64,000 bases of DNA, from contig NZ_AP022314.1 in the NCBI RefSeq assembly GCF_009936235.1, forward strand, positions 3,348,001 through 3,412,000. Direction: 5' to 3'. The translations under genes were made by a program, and so were the position numbers. This document shows, one piece after another, positions 51,885 to 60,909 of this stretch (within the stretch, counting starts at the first letter, position 1; the number at the start of each line of letters is the position of its first letter). The DNA comes from Mycobacterium xenopi (GTDB lineage: Bacteria; Actinomycetota; Actinomycetes; Mycobacteriales; Mycobacteriaceae). Below the pieces are notes generated by a model. It was not told the origin of the DNA and did not search any database. It worked only from the letters and a program-made list of their open reading frames with translations.

Positions 51885-52364
51885 TCAATTCTCGGACGCC
51901 GCTTCAGTGTGCTCGCCGCCCTCGGCCGGCTGCTCGGTCTTGTCGGCTTCGGCGGCTTTCTTGGCGGCCTTCTTGGCGGGAGGCTTCTTCTTCGGGGTCG
52001 CGGCCTCGGTGGTCGGAGCGCCCTCGGCGGCGGCAAGCGCGGCGTTGAACAGCTCGAGCTTGCTCGGCTTGGGCGCCCGGGTCTTCAACTTGCCCTCGGC
52101 GCCGGGCAGCCCCTTGAACTTCTGCCAGTCGCCGGTGATCTTCAGCAGCTTCAGGACAGGCTCGGTGGGCTGGGCGCCGACCGACAGCCAATACTGGGCC
52201 CGCTCGGAGTCGATCTCGATGAGGCTCGGCTCCTCCTTCGGGTGATACCGGCCGATGATCTCGATCGCGCGGCCGTCACGGCGGGTCCGCGCGTCCGCGA
52301 CGGCGATGCGGTACTGGGGATTGCGGACCTTGCCAAGCCGGGTGAGCTTGATCTTCACAGCCAT
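51885..52364 (-). CDS. rpsP: 30S ribosomal protein S16
   Basis: A 159-residue S16 with the standard N-terminus MAVKIKLTRLGKVRNPQYRI and a mycobacteria-type C-terminal extension rich in Ala, Lys, Pro and Glu (KKKPPAKKAAKKAAE). It heads the rpsP-KH-rimM-trmD run. AGGAGAAG is present just upstream of the ATG. Confidence 0.96.
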   Translation of the reverse strand: MAVKIKLTRLGKVRNPQYRIAVADARTRRDGRAIEIIGRYHPKEEPSLIEIDSERAQYWLSVGAQPTEPVLKLLKITGDWQKFKGLPGAEGKLKTRAPKPSKLELFNAALAAAEGAPTTEAATPKKKPPAKKAAKKAAEADKTEQPAEGGEHTEAASEN

Positions 52365-52554
52365 TCAGCGACTTCTCCTGTGCGTGTCACGCTGCAATTC
52401 AGCGACCCGGGCAGGATGCCGGGGTCCGGTTTTGCCTCGCGTGTGTGTCCCGCCGGCGAAGCCGAACGGCGGCACGTCGCGCGGTGGACAGCCGCCCATT
52501 GTGCCAGAACACACGCGTCCGGTGGAATTCCGGCCGGCTGACCCCGCCGAAACG

Positions 52555-52974
52555 TCACGGGCGGCGGTCGAAGCACTTGGCCTCCACCCGGCGGCTCATC
52601 CGCCAGCCCTCGGGTGTGCGGACGAACTCGTCGTCGTACCACAGGCCCAGCAGCATCGTGGTGGGTTCGTCCCCGCCGAACACCATCGGATTGAAACAGA
52701 AGGTGCGCGCGGTCGCGGTGTCGCCGTCGATGCGGATCGACGGCAAGCCCAGCATGTGCGCGTAGTTGGCGAAGGTCGGCAACACCTCGGCCAGCCACGC
52801 CTTCACCTGCGGGTAGCGGCCGTCCACGCCGCCCATCGCGCGATAGTCGATGTATGCCTCCGGAATGAACACCTTGTCGAGGTCGTCAAATCGACGAGAG
52901 TCGATGGCGGTGGAGTAGTCCACCAACAGCTGCTGGATCTCTAATCGGTCGGATATTTCGGCCAGGCTCAACAT
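52555..52974 (-). CDS. SnoaL-like (NTF2-fold) protein
   Basis: A 139-residue protein of the SnoaL-like/nuclear-transport-factor-2 fold. It shows the N-terminal helix EISDRLEIQQLLVDYSTAID and the conserved DDLDKVFIPEAYIDYRAMGG. Such proteins include polyketide cyclases, dehydratases and isomerases, but no specific activity can be assigned. It corresponds to Rv2910c and lies divergent to dacB2. Confidence 0.85.
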   Translation of the reverse strand: MLSLAEISDRLEIQQLLVDYSTAIDSRRFDDLDKVFIPEAYIDYRAMGGVDGRYPQVKAWLAEVLPTFANYAHMLGLPSIRIDGDTATARTFCFNPMVFGGDEPTTMLLGLWYDDEFVRTPEGWRMSRRVEAKCFDRRP

Positions 52975-53022
52975 AGAAGGTGATTGAACACGATCCGGCG
53001 GCGCGGGCTACGCTCAGCGACC

Positions 53023-53898
53023 ATGCGAAGGCTTGTGTCGTGTCTCGCTGTGGCACTTGCCGCCGCGTTCTTGTGGCATCCGCCTGCGGCGACGGCCGAC
53101 ACCACCGTCCAGCCCGTGGGCTCGGTGCCGATCCCCGACGGTCCGGCACAGACCTGGATCGTCGCCGACCTCGACAGCGGGCAGGTGCTGGCCGCGCGCG
53201 ACGAGAACGTGCGCCACCCGCCCGCAAGCACCATCAAAGTCCTGTTGGCGCTGGTGGCGTTGGACGAGCTGAACCTGGACTCCACGGTTGTCGCCGACAC
53301 CGCCGACACCCAGGTCGAATGCAGCTGTGTGGGGGTCAAACCGGGCCGCAGCTACACCGCGCGCCAGCTGCTCGACGGTCTGCTGCTGGTATCGGGTAAC
53401 GATGCGGCCAACACGCTGGCCCGCATGCTGGGCGGCCAGCAGGCCGCGGTGGCCAAGATGAACGCGAAGGCCGCCGCCCTGGGCGCAACGAACACCCAGG
53501 CGGCCACCCCCTCGGGGTTGGACGGGCCGGGCGGCTCGGGCTGGTCGACCGCGCACGACCTGGCCGTCATCTTCCGGGCGGCCATGGCCAACCCGGTTTT
53601 CGCGCAGATCACCGCGGCCCCGTCGGCGCAGTTCCCCGGCGACGGCGGCGAGCGGCCGATCGTCAACCAGGACGAGCTGCTGCAGCGCTACCCGGGTGCG
53701 ATCGGCGGGAAAACCGGGTTCACCAACGCTGCCCGCAAAACGTTCGTCGGGGCCGCGGCCCGTGACGGCCGGCGGCTGGTCATCGCAATGATGTACGGCC
53801 TGGTGCGCGAGGGTGGACCGACCTACTGGGACCAGGCCGCCGCTTTGTTCGACTGGGGATTCGCCCAAGGCCCGCAGTCGGCCGTCGGCGCGCTGTAG
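53023..53898 (+). CDS. dacB2: D-alanyl-D-alanine carboxypeptidase (penicillin-binding protein)
   Basis: A 291-residue serine DD-carboxypeptidase that trims peptidoglycan stem peptides. A signal peptide (LVSCLAVALAAAFLWHPPAATA) precedes the catalytic motifs PASTIKVLLAL (SxxK), LVSGNDAAN (SxN) and GGKTGFTNAA (KTG). It closely recalls DacB2 (Rv2911). ATG 53023 is preferred to an in-frame GTG at 52984, because it starts the signal peptide directly. Confidence 0.94.
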   Translation: MRRLVSCLAVALAAAFLWHPPAATADTTVQPVGSVPIPDGPAQTWIVADLDSGQVLAARDENVRHPPASTIKVLLALVALDELNLDSTVVADTADTQVECSCVGVKPGRSYTARQLLDGLLLVSGNDAANTLARMLGGQQAAVAKMNAKAAALGATNTQAATPSGLDGPGGSGWSTAHDLAVIFRAAMANPVFAQITAAPSAQFPGDGGERPIVNQDELLQRYPGAIGGKTGFTNAARKTFVGAAARDGRRLVIAMMYGLVREGGPTYWDQAAALFDWGFAQGPQSAVGAL

Positions 53899-53939
53899 TC
53901 GGGCGGCGTCAGCCCTGTGACGCCGAGGAACCGCTTGAG

Positions 53940-54545
53940 TCAGCCGTCGAACGATACCCGGGCTATTCCGTTGAGCAGCGACATCAGAAGCGGTATCCGC
54001 TGGGCTTCGATGTCGGGTTGAGGCAGCACCGCCTGCACGATGGCCGACCCGTCAAATGTGTTGGCGACCATGGCCACCACGGCGGGGAAGATGTCCTCCG
54101 GAAAGCTATCGGCACCGGGAAGCGCCCGGGCGACGTCGTAGATTTTCGAACGGTACTGTTCAAGGACGCTCCGCAAAGTGGCCCTGAGCTTTTCGTCAGT
54201 GCGCGCAGCGACCATCAGTTCGTACAACACGGCGTTCGCCGAATTACGAGTGATGTCACGAAGAATGGTCAGCACCGCTTCTAAAGGCGGCCTTTCAGCG
54301 GGTATTTCGGCGACTTGCTTGGTAAACAACTCCAGTTGACGCCGTGACACCTCATTTGCCGTGGCCGCCATGAAGTCGCCCATGGTGGCGAAGTGCCGAA
54401 ATAGCGCACCGTCGGAAACCTTGGCGCGCTTGCTGATCGCAGCGGCGGATGCCCGTGCGTACCCGGCTTCTGCGATGGTCGCGATACTGGCGTCGAGCAG
54501 ACGGGCGACTGTTTCGTCGCGGCGTTGCCGCTGGGATCTAGCCAT
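53940..54545 (-). CDS. TetR-family transcriptional regulator
   Basis: A 201-residue repressor. The N-terminal HTH spans VARLLDASIATIAEAGYARAS and ISKRAKVSDGALFRHFATMG; the C-terminal helical domain binds an unknown ligand. Its start overlaps the region just after the amidohydrolase gene (1 bp gap), as in Rv2912c-Rv2913c, so it may control that gene and be co-transcribed with it. Confidence 0.9.
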   Translation of the reverse strand: MARSQRQRRDETVARLLDASIATIAEAGYARASAAAISKRAKVSDGALFRHFATMGDFMAATANEVSRRQLELFTKQVAEIPAERPPLEAVLTILRDITRNSANAVLYELMVAARTDEKLRATLRSVLEQYRSKIYDVARALPGADSFPEDIFPAVVAMVANTFDGSAIVQAVLPQPDIEAQRIPLLMSLLNGIARVSFDG

Positions 54546-54546
54546 C

Positions 54547-56328
54547 TCAGACGCGCGCAACCCGGGGCTGGCGAGCCTTGGCGCGCAGGACCCGGCCCGA
54601 CTTCGCCGTTGTGCCGTAGCCGTCGCGGAACTGCCCGTGGCGACACACCACCGCTCCGCCCACACCGGTCGCCACGACCGCAGCGTCGTTGCGGTTGACC
54701 ATTCGCCGCAAGCCACCGTAGAAGGGAACCGCCTCCTCGTAGTAGCCGTCCACCGATTCGTCGAGACCGTCTGGATCGATCACCACGAAATCTGCGCGGT
54801 CACCGCGCCGCAGCGTGCCGGCGTCGAGCCCGAACCAATCGGCCACTTCAGCGGTCAGCCGATACACCGCCTGCTCGACGGTAAGAAACGGCGCTCCGGC
54901 TCGTGCGGCATCCAGTGTGCGCTTCAGCAGGCGCAGCGGATAGTTGTAGAACGCCATGTTGCGCAGGTGCGCGCCCGCGTCGGAGAAACCCATGTGGATG
55001 GTGGGCTCGGCGGCAAGCTTGTCCAGTTGCTTGGGCCGGTGGTTGGCGACGGTCGTGGTCCACCGCACGTTGCGTTCACCGTTGTCGACGAGCACGTCGA
55101 GAAACGCATCCAGCGGGTGCAGCCCACGCTCGTCGGCGATCGCCCCGAAGCTCTTGCCGACCAGCGACTTATCGGGGCATTCGACGATTACCGCATCGTG
55201 GAAGTCGCGGTGCCACAACGTCGGGCCGAGCTTCTTGCGGTCGAACTCACGCCGGAATTTCCGGCGGTACTCGAGGTCCGCCAGCAGCGTGTTGCGCGCA
55301 AGCTGGTCGCGGAGATGCAGCGCCGCGGTTCCCGCGCCGAACTCCTCGAAGACCGGCAAATCGATTCCGTCGGAATACAGCTCGAAGGGCACGGGCAGGT
55401 GCTGCAAGCGCACCTGCGAGCCGAGCACCGCATTGAGCAGTCGTGTGCCCAAGCCGAACACGGCGGCCGCGCCGGGCATCGACTTGGCGTCCGCGGAGAC
55501 CAGCAGGCTCATCCGCACCGGCTTGCGGCGCCCGAACATATGGCCGCTGGCCAAGAAGAACAGCAATCCCGACGCCGGCTTGGCAATATTGGGGGCACTC
55601 TGCAGAATGCGGCTGCGCCGGCGCAGCACCTCGATCAGCGTGCGCCGCTCGTGCCAGGTGGCAAACGTGGACGGGAGCGCTCGCGACCGATAGCGGTCGC
55701 CGTCGAGTTTGTCGATGGCCGCGTCCATCCCCGACATGCCGAGCAGGCCCGCGTCAAGCGCCTCGTCGAGCAGTGCCGTCATCCGCTGCAACTCGGCGCC
55801 AGTCGGTCGTACACCATCGTCGGTGGCCCGGCCCAGGCCCAGCACGGCCGTGCGCAGGTCCGAATGACCGACCAGCGAGCCGACGTTCGGCCCAAGCGGC
55901 AAATCATCAAGCGCTGCAACGTATTCGGCGGCCGTCGACCAGGTCTTGCCGGCCTTCAGCGCGCCGAACACAAATTCGCGCGGCACCGCTTCGACCCTGC
56001 TGAACAGGTCGGCGGCGTCCGCCGAGTCGGCATACACGGTCGACAGCGAACAGTTTCCCAGCACTACCGTGGTGACGCCGTGCCGCACCGATTCCCGCAA
56101 TCCGGGGTCCAGCAGCACCTCGGCGTCGTAGTGGGTGTGCACATCGACGAAGCCCGGGACCACCCACTTGCCGGCCGCGTCGATCACTTCCGGGCAGCCC
56201 GCCTCGTCCAGCGGCTCGGCGGACACGGCCGCGACGACGCCATCGCGAATCCCCAGCGTGCGGGGCTGCGGCGGGCGGCCGGTGCCGTCGAACCACAGCC
56301 CGTCGCGAACGATGACGTCGTAGCCCAC
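54547..56328 (-). CDS. Amidohydrolase (N-acyl-D-amino-acid deacylase-like)
   Basis: A 593-residue metal-dependent amidohydrolase. The first metal motif is GFVDVHTHYDAEVLLDPG; later motifs include GLLGMSGMDAAI and MGFSDAGAHLRNMAF with the C-terminal Asp. The family hydrolyses N-acyl-D-amino acids or dihydropyrimidine-like substrates; the true substrate is unknown. It corresponds to Rv2913c. GTG at 56328 begins MGYDVIVRDGLWFDG. Confidence 0.9.
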   Translation of the reverse strand: MGYDVIVRDGLWFDGTGRPPQPRTLGIRDGVVAAVSAEPLDEAGCPEVIDAAGKWVVPGFVDVHTHYDAEVLLDPGLRESVRHGVTTVVLGNCSLSTVYADSADAADLFSRVEAVPREFVFGALKAGKTWSTAAEYVAALDDLPLGPNVGSLVGHSDLRTAVLGLGRATDDGVRPTGAELQRMTALLDEALDAGLLGMSGMDAAIDKLDGDRYRSRALPSTFATWHERRTLIEVLRRRSRILQSAPNIAKPASGLLFFLASGHMFGRRKPVRMSLLVSADAKSMPGAAAVFGLGTRLLNAVLGSQVRLQHLPVPFELYSDGIDLPVFEEFGAGTAALHLRDQLARNTLLADLEYRRKFRREFDRKKLGPTLWHRDFHDAVIVECPDKSLVGKSFGAIADERGLHPLDAFLDVLVDNGERNVRWTTTVANHRPKQLDKLAAEPTIHMGFSDAGAHLRNMAFYNYPLRLLKRTLDAARAGAPFLTVEQAVYRLTAEVADWFGLDAGTLRRGDRADFVVIDPDGLDESVDGYYEEAVPFYGGLRRMVNRNDAAVVATGVGGAVVCRHGQFRDGYGTTAKSGRVLRAKARQPRVARV

Positions 56329-56407
56329 AGCCCCTCCGGGTTCAAGGTCTCTGCGAGCCTACCAAAGTTAGTAAGTACTTACAATCATTTAATCCCCGCG
56401 CGTGTCC

Positions 56408-58081
56408 TCACCGAGTTGTCGTCGGGGCCGCCGCAGTGCTGGTGGCAGGAACGGGCACGACGATGCCAGGGGGCACCTCGCCGACTCGCGCGGCCACAGC
56501 CGGAATTACGATCCGCCCGCCCTTTTGACCGCACTCATCGGTTTCGACGGTCACCGTCATCACCCCGCGCAGTGGCCCATGCGTCTGCGGTTGCAGCGAA
56601 ATCGTTTGCGTGGTGGTCTCTTTGGCCGCCGTTCCGTTCGGGCCCACGCAGGGGAACTGGACGATTTCCGGTCGCGACTGCCAGGCGCCGTCACGGAAAT
56701 CCAGGACAAGCGTGTGCCCGCCACTTGCCGTGCTCACCGTCTGGTGGTCGTTGTCGTCGAGCAGGATCCCGCCGGCAACGCATCCGGCCGGTAGGCACGA
56801 CGAACGAAATGCCCACCAGGTGGTCACGTTCGGCGGTTGCGGGTCGGGGATGTCGTTGTAGGTCTGCTGGGCGCGGTTGACGTCCACCTGGTAGGTGCCC
56901 TCGAGCATGGCGGGCGGCGCGGCGGGAGTGCTGCTGGTCGTGGTGGGAGCCCGGGTTAATGTCGTCGCGGGAATGCCCGCCTGGGCGGGGGTCGTGTCGT
57001 TTTTGCGATAGATCGTGCCCACTGCCAGCAGGCCAATGAGCAGCGTGAGCGCCGCCCCGGCCGCCGCCCCGGCCAAGATCCACGACCATCGGCGGCTCGT
57101 CGGCACCGGCGCGGTGGCAACCGAGGGCAGAGCGCTGCGCCGCCCTGACAGCGGTCGCCGTACCGCTGTCAGCAGCGACCGGGCAGTACTGCCAGCGCGT
57201 TTCGACGGCGATTGGCCTGCCCCGGCCACACTTTCGACCGCTGCTTCATCGGGGTAGTCCAGGGCGAGGACGGCCTCGGGGCTGCGGTCACCGACGAGAA
57301 GGCCCGCCTGTTCGCTTAGCGCATGGGCGAATTGGGCACAGCTGCCGAACCGGTCGGCCGGTTTTTCGGCCAAGGCTATCGACAACACGCCGTCAAGATG
57401 ACCCAACTGCGGGTGCCGATCGCCGCGTCGGGGTTGGGCTCCGGTGAGCAGATGAAGCGCGGTGGCCGCGAGCGCGTACTGGTCGGCGCGCGCGTCGATG
57501 CGCGAGCCAGTCAGCTGCTCCGGCGCAGCGTAGGCGAACGCGCCCCCATCCGGGCTCCTGCGGCCCAGCCGTCGGATGGTGCCGAGTTGTCGTGCTATTC
57601 CAAAGTCCGTCAACAGGATTCGTGGTTCACCATTGCCGGGGTTGGTCAAGAAGATGTTGGCTGGTGTGACGTTGCGGTGCAGCATTCCTCGCTGGTGCGC
57701 GTAATCCAGTGCCCCGGCGATGGCCGCGACGATCGACAGCGCCTCACCGGCTGGCATCCCGGCTGGAAACTGCTCGCGGATGAGCTGTGCGGCGTTGATG
57801 CCGTCGAGGTATTCCATTGCGATCCACAGCCGGCCGTCGAACTCGCCGCGGCCATACACCTGCACGATGTGCGGGTGATACAGCGTTGTGGCGAGCGGGG
57901 CTTCCCGGTGGAACCTCTCGCAAAACTCGCGGTCCGCTGTCATCGCGCGGGGAAGGATTTTCAACGCGTCCTGGCGCGACAGCCGGGGATCTTGAGCGAG
58001 ATAGACCTCACCCGCTTCGCCCGTACCCAGCATCCGGATGATGGTGTAACCGGCAAAGGTCGACCCAGGGGCCAACGGCAT
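56408..58081 (-). CDS. pknI: Receptor-type Ser/Thr protein kinase PknI-like
   Basis: A 557-residue membrane kinase. Kinase domain about 1-265: glycine loop LGTGEAGEVYLA, Lys41 in ALKILP, DFG at 159-161. The catalytic loop reads HRN (135-137) where an active kinase has HRD, and the activation segment is short. One membrane segment (near 340-360, ILAGAAAGAALTLLIGLLAV) precedes an extracytoplasmic domain with two close Cys (SCLPAGCVAGG). It lies at the position of Rv2914c (pknI). Activity needs testing because of the Asn. Confidence 0.9.
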   Translation of the reverse strand: MPLAPGSTFAGYTIIRMLGTGEAGEVYLAQDPRLSRQDALKILPRAMTADREFCERFHREAPLATTLYHPHIVQVYGRGEFDGRLWIAMEYLDGINAAQLIREQFPAGMPAGEALSIVAAIAGALDYAHQRGMLHRNVTPANIFLTNPGNGEPRILLTDFGIARQLGTIRRLGRRSPDGGAFAYAAPEQLTGSRIDARADQYALAATALHLLTGAQPRRGDRHPQLGHLDGVLSIALAEKPADRFGSCAQFAHALSEQAGLLVGDRSPEAVLALDYPDEAAVESVAGAGQSPSKRAGSTARSLLTAVRRPLSGRRSALPSVATAPVPTSRRWSWILAGAAAGAALTLLIGLLAVGTIYRKNDTTPAQAGIPATTLTRAPTTTSSTPAAPPAMLEGTYQVDVNRAQQTYNDIPDPQPPNVTTWWAFRSSCLPAGCVAGGILLDDNDHQTVSTASGGHTLVLDFRDGAWQSRPEIVQFPCVGPNGTAAKETTTQTISLQPQTHGPLRGVMTVTVETDECGQKGGRIVIPAVAARVGEVPPGIVVPVPATSTAAAPTTTR

Positions 58082-58118
58082 CCCTCGATCCTATCGGCGG
58101 TCGCAGCCGCGCGTCGGC

Positions 58119-59186
58119 TCAGAACAGCCGACCGCGCAATATCACCACGTCGGGGCTGCTCAGCACGCCAGGGCCGAGCCGCGGATCGTCGTTGTAGCAC
58201 AACAGATCTGCCGATGCGCCGTGATCGAGGCCGGGACGGCCCAGCCAGCGCCGGGCGTCCCAGGACGCCGCGCCCAGTGCCTGGATGGGGCTCATCCCGA
58301 TCCGCTTGAGCGCCTCGACCTCATCGGCGATGCGACCATGGGCCACCATGGTGCCGGCGTCGGTGCCGGCATACACCGCTATGCCCGCATCGCGCGCCGC
58401 GGCGATCCGCGAATGACACCTCGCGTGCAGGTCGCGCATGTGAGCCGCATACGTCGGGTAGCGGTCTGCGGAGGCAGCAATGCTCGGAAAGTTCTCGATA
58501 TTGATCAGCGTGGGCACCAAGGCGGTGCCGTGCTCGACCATCAACTCGATCGTGTCGTCGGTGACCCCAGTGCCGTGTTCAATGCAGTCGATCCCGGCAT
58601 TGATCAACCCGGGCAGCGCATCCTCGCCGAAGACGTGCGCGGTGACCCGCGCTCCGTGGGTGTGCGCGACATCGATCGCCGCCTTAAGCACGTCGTCGGA
58701 CCACAGCGGCGCGAGATCGCCCACCTGCCGGTCGATCCAGTCCCCGACGAGCTTCACCCACCCGTCACCTCGCCGCGCCTGCTCGGCAACCAACTGGGGC
58801 AGCTGCGATTCATCGTCGAGTTCGATTGCGAAACCAGGCGTATAGCGCTTGGGGCGGGCCAGATGCCGGCCCGCGCGGATGATGCGCGGCAGATCGGCAT
58901 GATCGTCGAGGCTGCGGGTGTCGGTCGGCGAACCGCAGTCCCGCAGCAGTAACGCGCCCACGTCGCGTTCGGTCTCGGCCTGGTCGATCGCCTCGTCGAG
59001 GTCGACGACGCCGTGCGCGCCCAACCCGACATGACAGTGGGCATCCACCAGGCCCGGGATGACCCAGCCGCCGTCGAACACGGTGTCGGCACCGGCCACT
59101 GGCTCAAGGCTGATCTGCCCGTCGACGATCCACAGCTCGAGCGCAGCTTCGTCGGGCAGACACCTGCCGCGGATGTGAAGCCGCAT
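58119..59186 (-). CDS. Amidohydrolase family protein
   Basis: A 355-residue cyclic amidohydrolase. Metal motifs: WVIPGLVDAHCHVGLG (HxH), the carboxylated-Lys-like region DGWVKLVGDW, VTAHVFGEDALPGLIN (His), IDCIEHGTG (His) and VYAGTDAGTM (Asp). It resembles Rv2915c. The substrate is unknown; similar enzymes act on prolyl or imidazolone compounds. It lies between pknI and ffh on the same strand. Confidence 0.88.
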   Translation of the reverse strand: MRLHIRGRCLPDEAALELWIVDGQISLEPVAGADTVFDGGWVIPGLVDAHCHVGLGAHGVVDLDEAIDQAETERDVGALLLRDCGSPTDTRSLDDHADLPRIIRAGRHLARPKRYTPGFAIELDDESQLPQLVAEQARRGDGWVKLVGDWIDRQVGDLAPLWSDDVLKAAIDVAHTHGARVTAHVFGEDALPGLINAGIDCIEHGTGVTDDTIELMVEHGTALVPTLINIENFPSIAASADRYPTYAAHMRDLHARCHSRIAAARDAGIAVYAGTDAGTMVAHGRIADEVEALKRIGMSPIQALGAASWDARRWLGRPGLDHGASADLLCYNDDPRLGPGVLSSPDVVILRGRLF

Positions 59187-59190
59187 CCGG

Positions 59191-60738
59191 CTACTTCTTG
59201 CCTGGGAACTTCAGTTTGGACAAGTCGAAGTCCGCCAAACCCGGTGGCAGTTCGTTCAGCCCCTCCGGCAGGTGTGACAGATCCGGAAATCCCGACGGCA
59301 AACCGGCGCCAAACGGGCTTCGCGCTTTGGGCGGTGTGGGACCGCGCTTCTTGCCTTTCTTGCCCTTGCCCGCTTTGGTTTTCGCAGCTTTGCGCCCGGA
59401 TTTGCGCCCCAGCCCGGGCATGCCCATGCTGCCCATCATCGACGACATCATCTTGCGGGCCTCGAAGAACCGGTCGACCAGCTGGTTGACCTCCGAGACG
59501 GTCACGCCGGAGCCGTTGGCGATGCGCAGCCGCCGTGAGGCGTTGATGATCTTGGGGTCGGCCCGCTCCTCGGGCGTCATCCCCCGGATGATCGCCTGCA
59601 ACCGGTCGAGCTGTTTGTCGTCGACGGCGGCCAGCGCCTCTTTCATCTGACCCGCCCCGGGCAGCATGCCCAGCAGGTTGCCGATCGGTCCCATCTTGCG
59701 GATGGCCAGCATCTGCTCAAGGAAGTCCTCCAGGGTCAGCTCGCCGGTGCCGATCTTGGCGGCGGCGGCCTCGGCCTGTTGCGCGTCGAAAACCTGCTCG
59801 GCCTGCTCGATCAGGCTCAGCACGTCGCCCATGCCCAGGATGCGGCTGGCCATCCGGTCGGCATGGAAGACGTCGAAGTCCTCCAGCTTTTCGCCGGTGG
59901 ACGCGAAAAGGATTGGCACACCTGTTACTTCGCGCACGGACAGTGCGGCGCCGCCGCGGGCGTCGCCGTCGAGCTTGGTCAGCACCACGCCGGTGAAGCC
60001 GACACCCGCGCCGAACGCCTCGGCGGTGGTGACGGCGTCCTGCCCGATCATCGCGTCCAAGACGAACAGCACTTCGTCGGGGTCGATGGCCGCGCGGATC
60101 GCGGCGGCCTGAGCCATCATCTCGTCGTCGATGCCGAGCCGCCCGGCGGTGTCGACGACGACGACGTCGAAATGCTTGGCCCGCGCCTCGGCAAGCCCCT
60201 GGGCGGCCACCGCGACCGGATCACCGGGACCGGCGTCGGGCGACGCGCCGGGATGCGGCGCGAACACCGGGACCCCGGCCCGCTCACCGACCACCTGCAG
60301 CTGGTTCACCGCCGCGGGCCGTTGCAGGTCGGCAGCCACCAAAAGCGGCGTATGCCCTTGTCCGCGCAGCCATTTGGCCAGTTTGCCGGCCAGTGTGGTC
60401 TTACCCGAGCCTTGCAGACCGGCGAGCATGATCACCGTCGGCGGCGTCTTGGCGAATGCCAGTTGCCGGGTTTGGCCGCCGAGGATGCCGATCAGTTCCT
60501 CGTTGACGATCTTGACGACCTGCTGTGCGGGGTTGAGCGCGCCCGATACTTCCGCACCCTTGGCGCGTTCTTTGATGCGGCTGACGAACGCCCGCACCAC
60601 CGGCAACGAGACGTCGGCTTCCAGCAGCGCCAACCGGATTTCGCGGGTGGTGGCGTCGATGTCGGCGTCGGTCAACCGACCCTTGCCGCGCAGGCTCTGC
60701 AGGGCGCCGGTCAGGCGGTCGGAAAGCGATTCGAACAC
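59191..60738 (-). CDS. ffh: Signal recognition particle protein Ffh
   Basis: A 515-residue SRP54 GTPase that delivers membrane proteins to FtsY and SecYEG. N domain FESLSDRLTGALQSLRGKGR; G domain with GLQGSGKTTLAGKLA, DTAGRLGID and TKLDGDARGGA; methionine-rich M domain with MMSSMMGSMGMPG and a basic tail. GTG at 60738 is selected because homologues begin at the FESLSDRL segment. It is at the right end of the conserved synteny block (Rv2916c). Confidence 0.96.
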   Translation of the reverse strand: MFESLSDRLTGALQSLRGKGRLTDADIDATTREIRLALLEADVSLPVVRAFVSRIKERAKGAEVSGALNPAQQVVKIVNEELIGILGGQTRQLAFAKTPPTVIMLAGLQGSGKTTLAGKLAKWLRGQGHTPLLVAADLQRPAAVNQLQVVGERAGVPVFAPHPGASPDAGPGDPVAVAAQGLAEARAKHFDVVVVDTAGRLGIDDEMMAQAAAIRAAIDPDEVLFVLDAMIGQDAVTTAEAFGAGVGFTGVVLTKLDGDARGGAALSVREVTGVPILFASTGEKLEDFDVFHADRMASRILGMGDVLSLIEQAEQVFDAQQAEAAAAKIGTGELTLEDFLEQMLAIRKMGPIGNLLGMLPGAGQMKEALAAVDDKQLDRLQAIIRGMTPEERADPKIINASRRLRIANGSGVTVSEVNQLVDRFFEARKMMSSMMGSMGMPGLGRKSGRKAAKTKAGKGKKGKKRGPTPPKARSPFGAGLPSGFPDLSHLPEGLNELPPGLADFDLSKLKFPGKK

Positions 60739-60909
60739 GCCGACCAGCGTAGCGAGGCGACGACACACGCTGCGGAGCGCGGCAGGGCGAGGCTCGGGCT
60801 CGGTTGCGGCAGGCCGGACAGCAACTCATAATCGCCGCTAGCCAGGGCAGCCAGTTACGCCGACGCGGATCCAGGATCAGCATCAACCCGCAACGAGGTC
60901 ACCGGTGAA

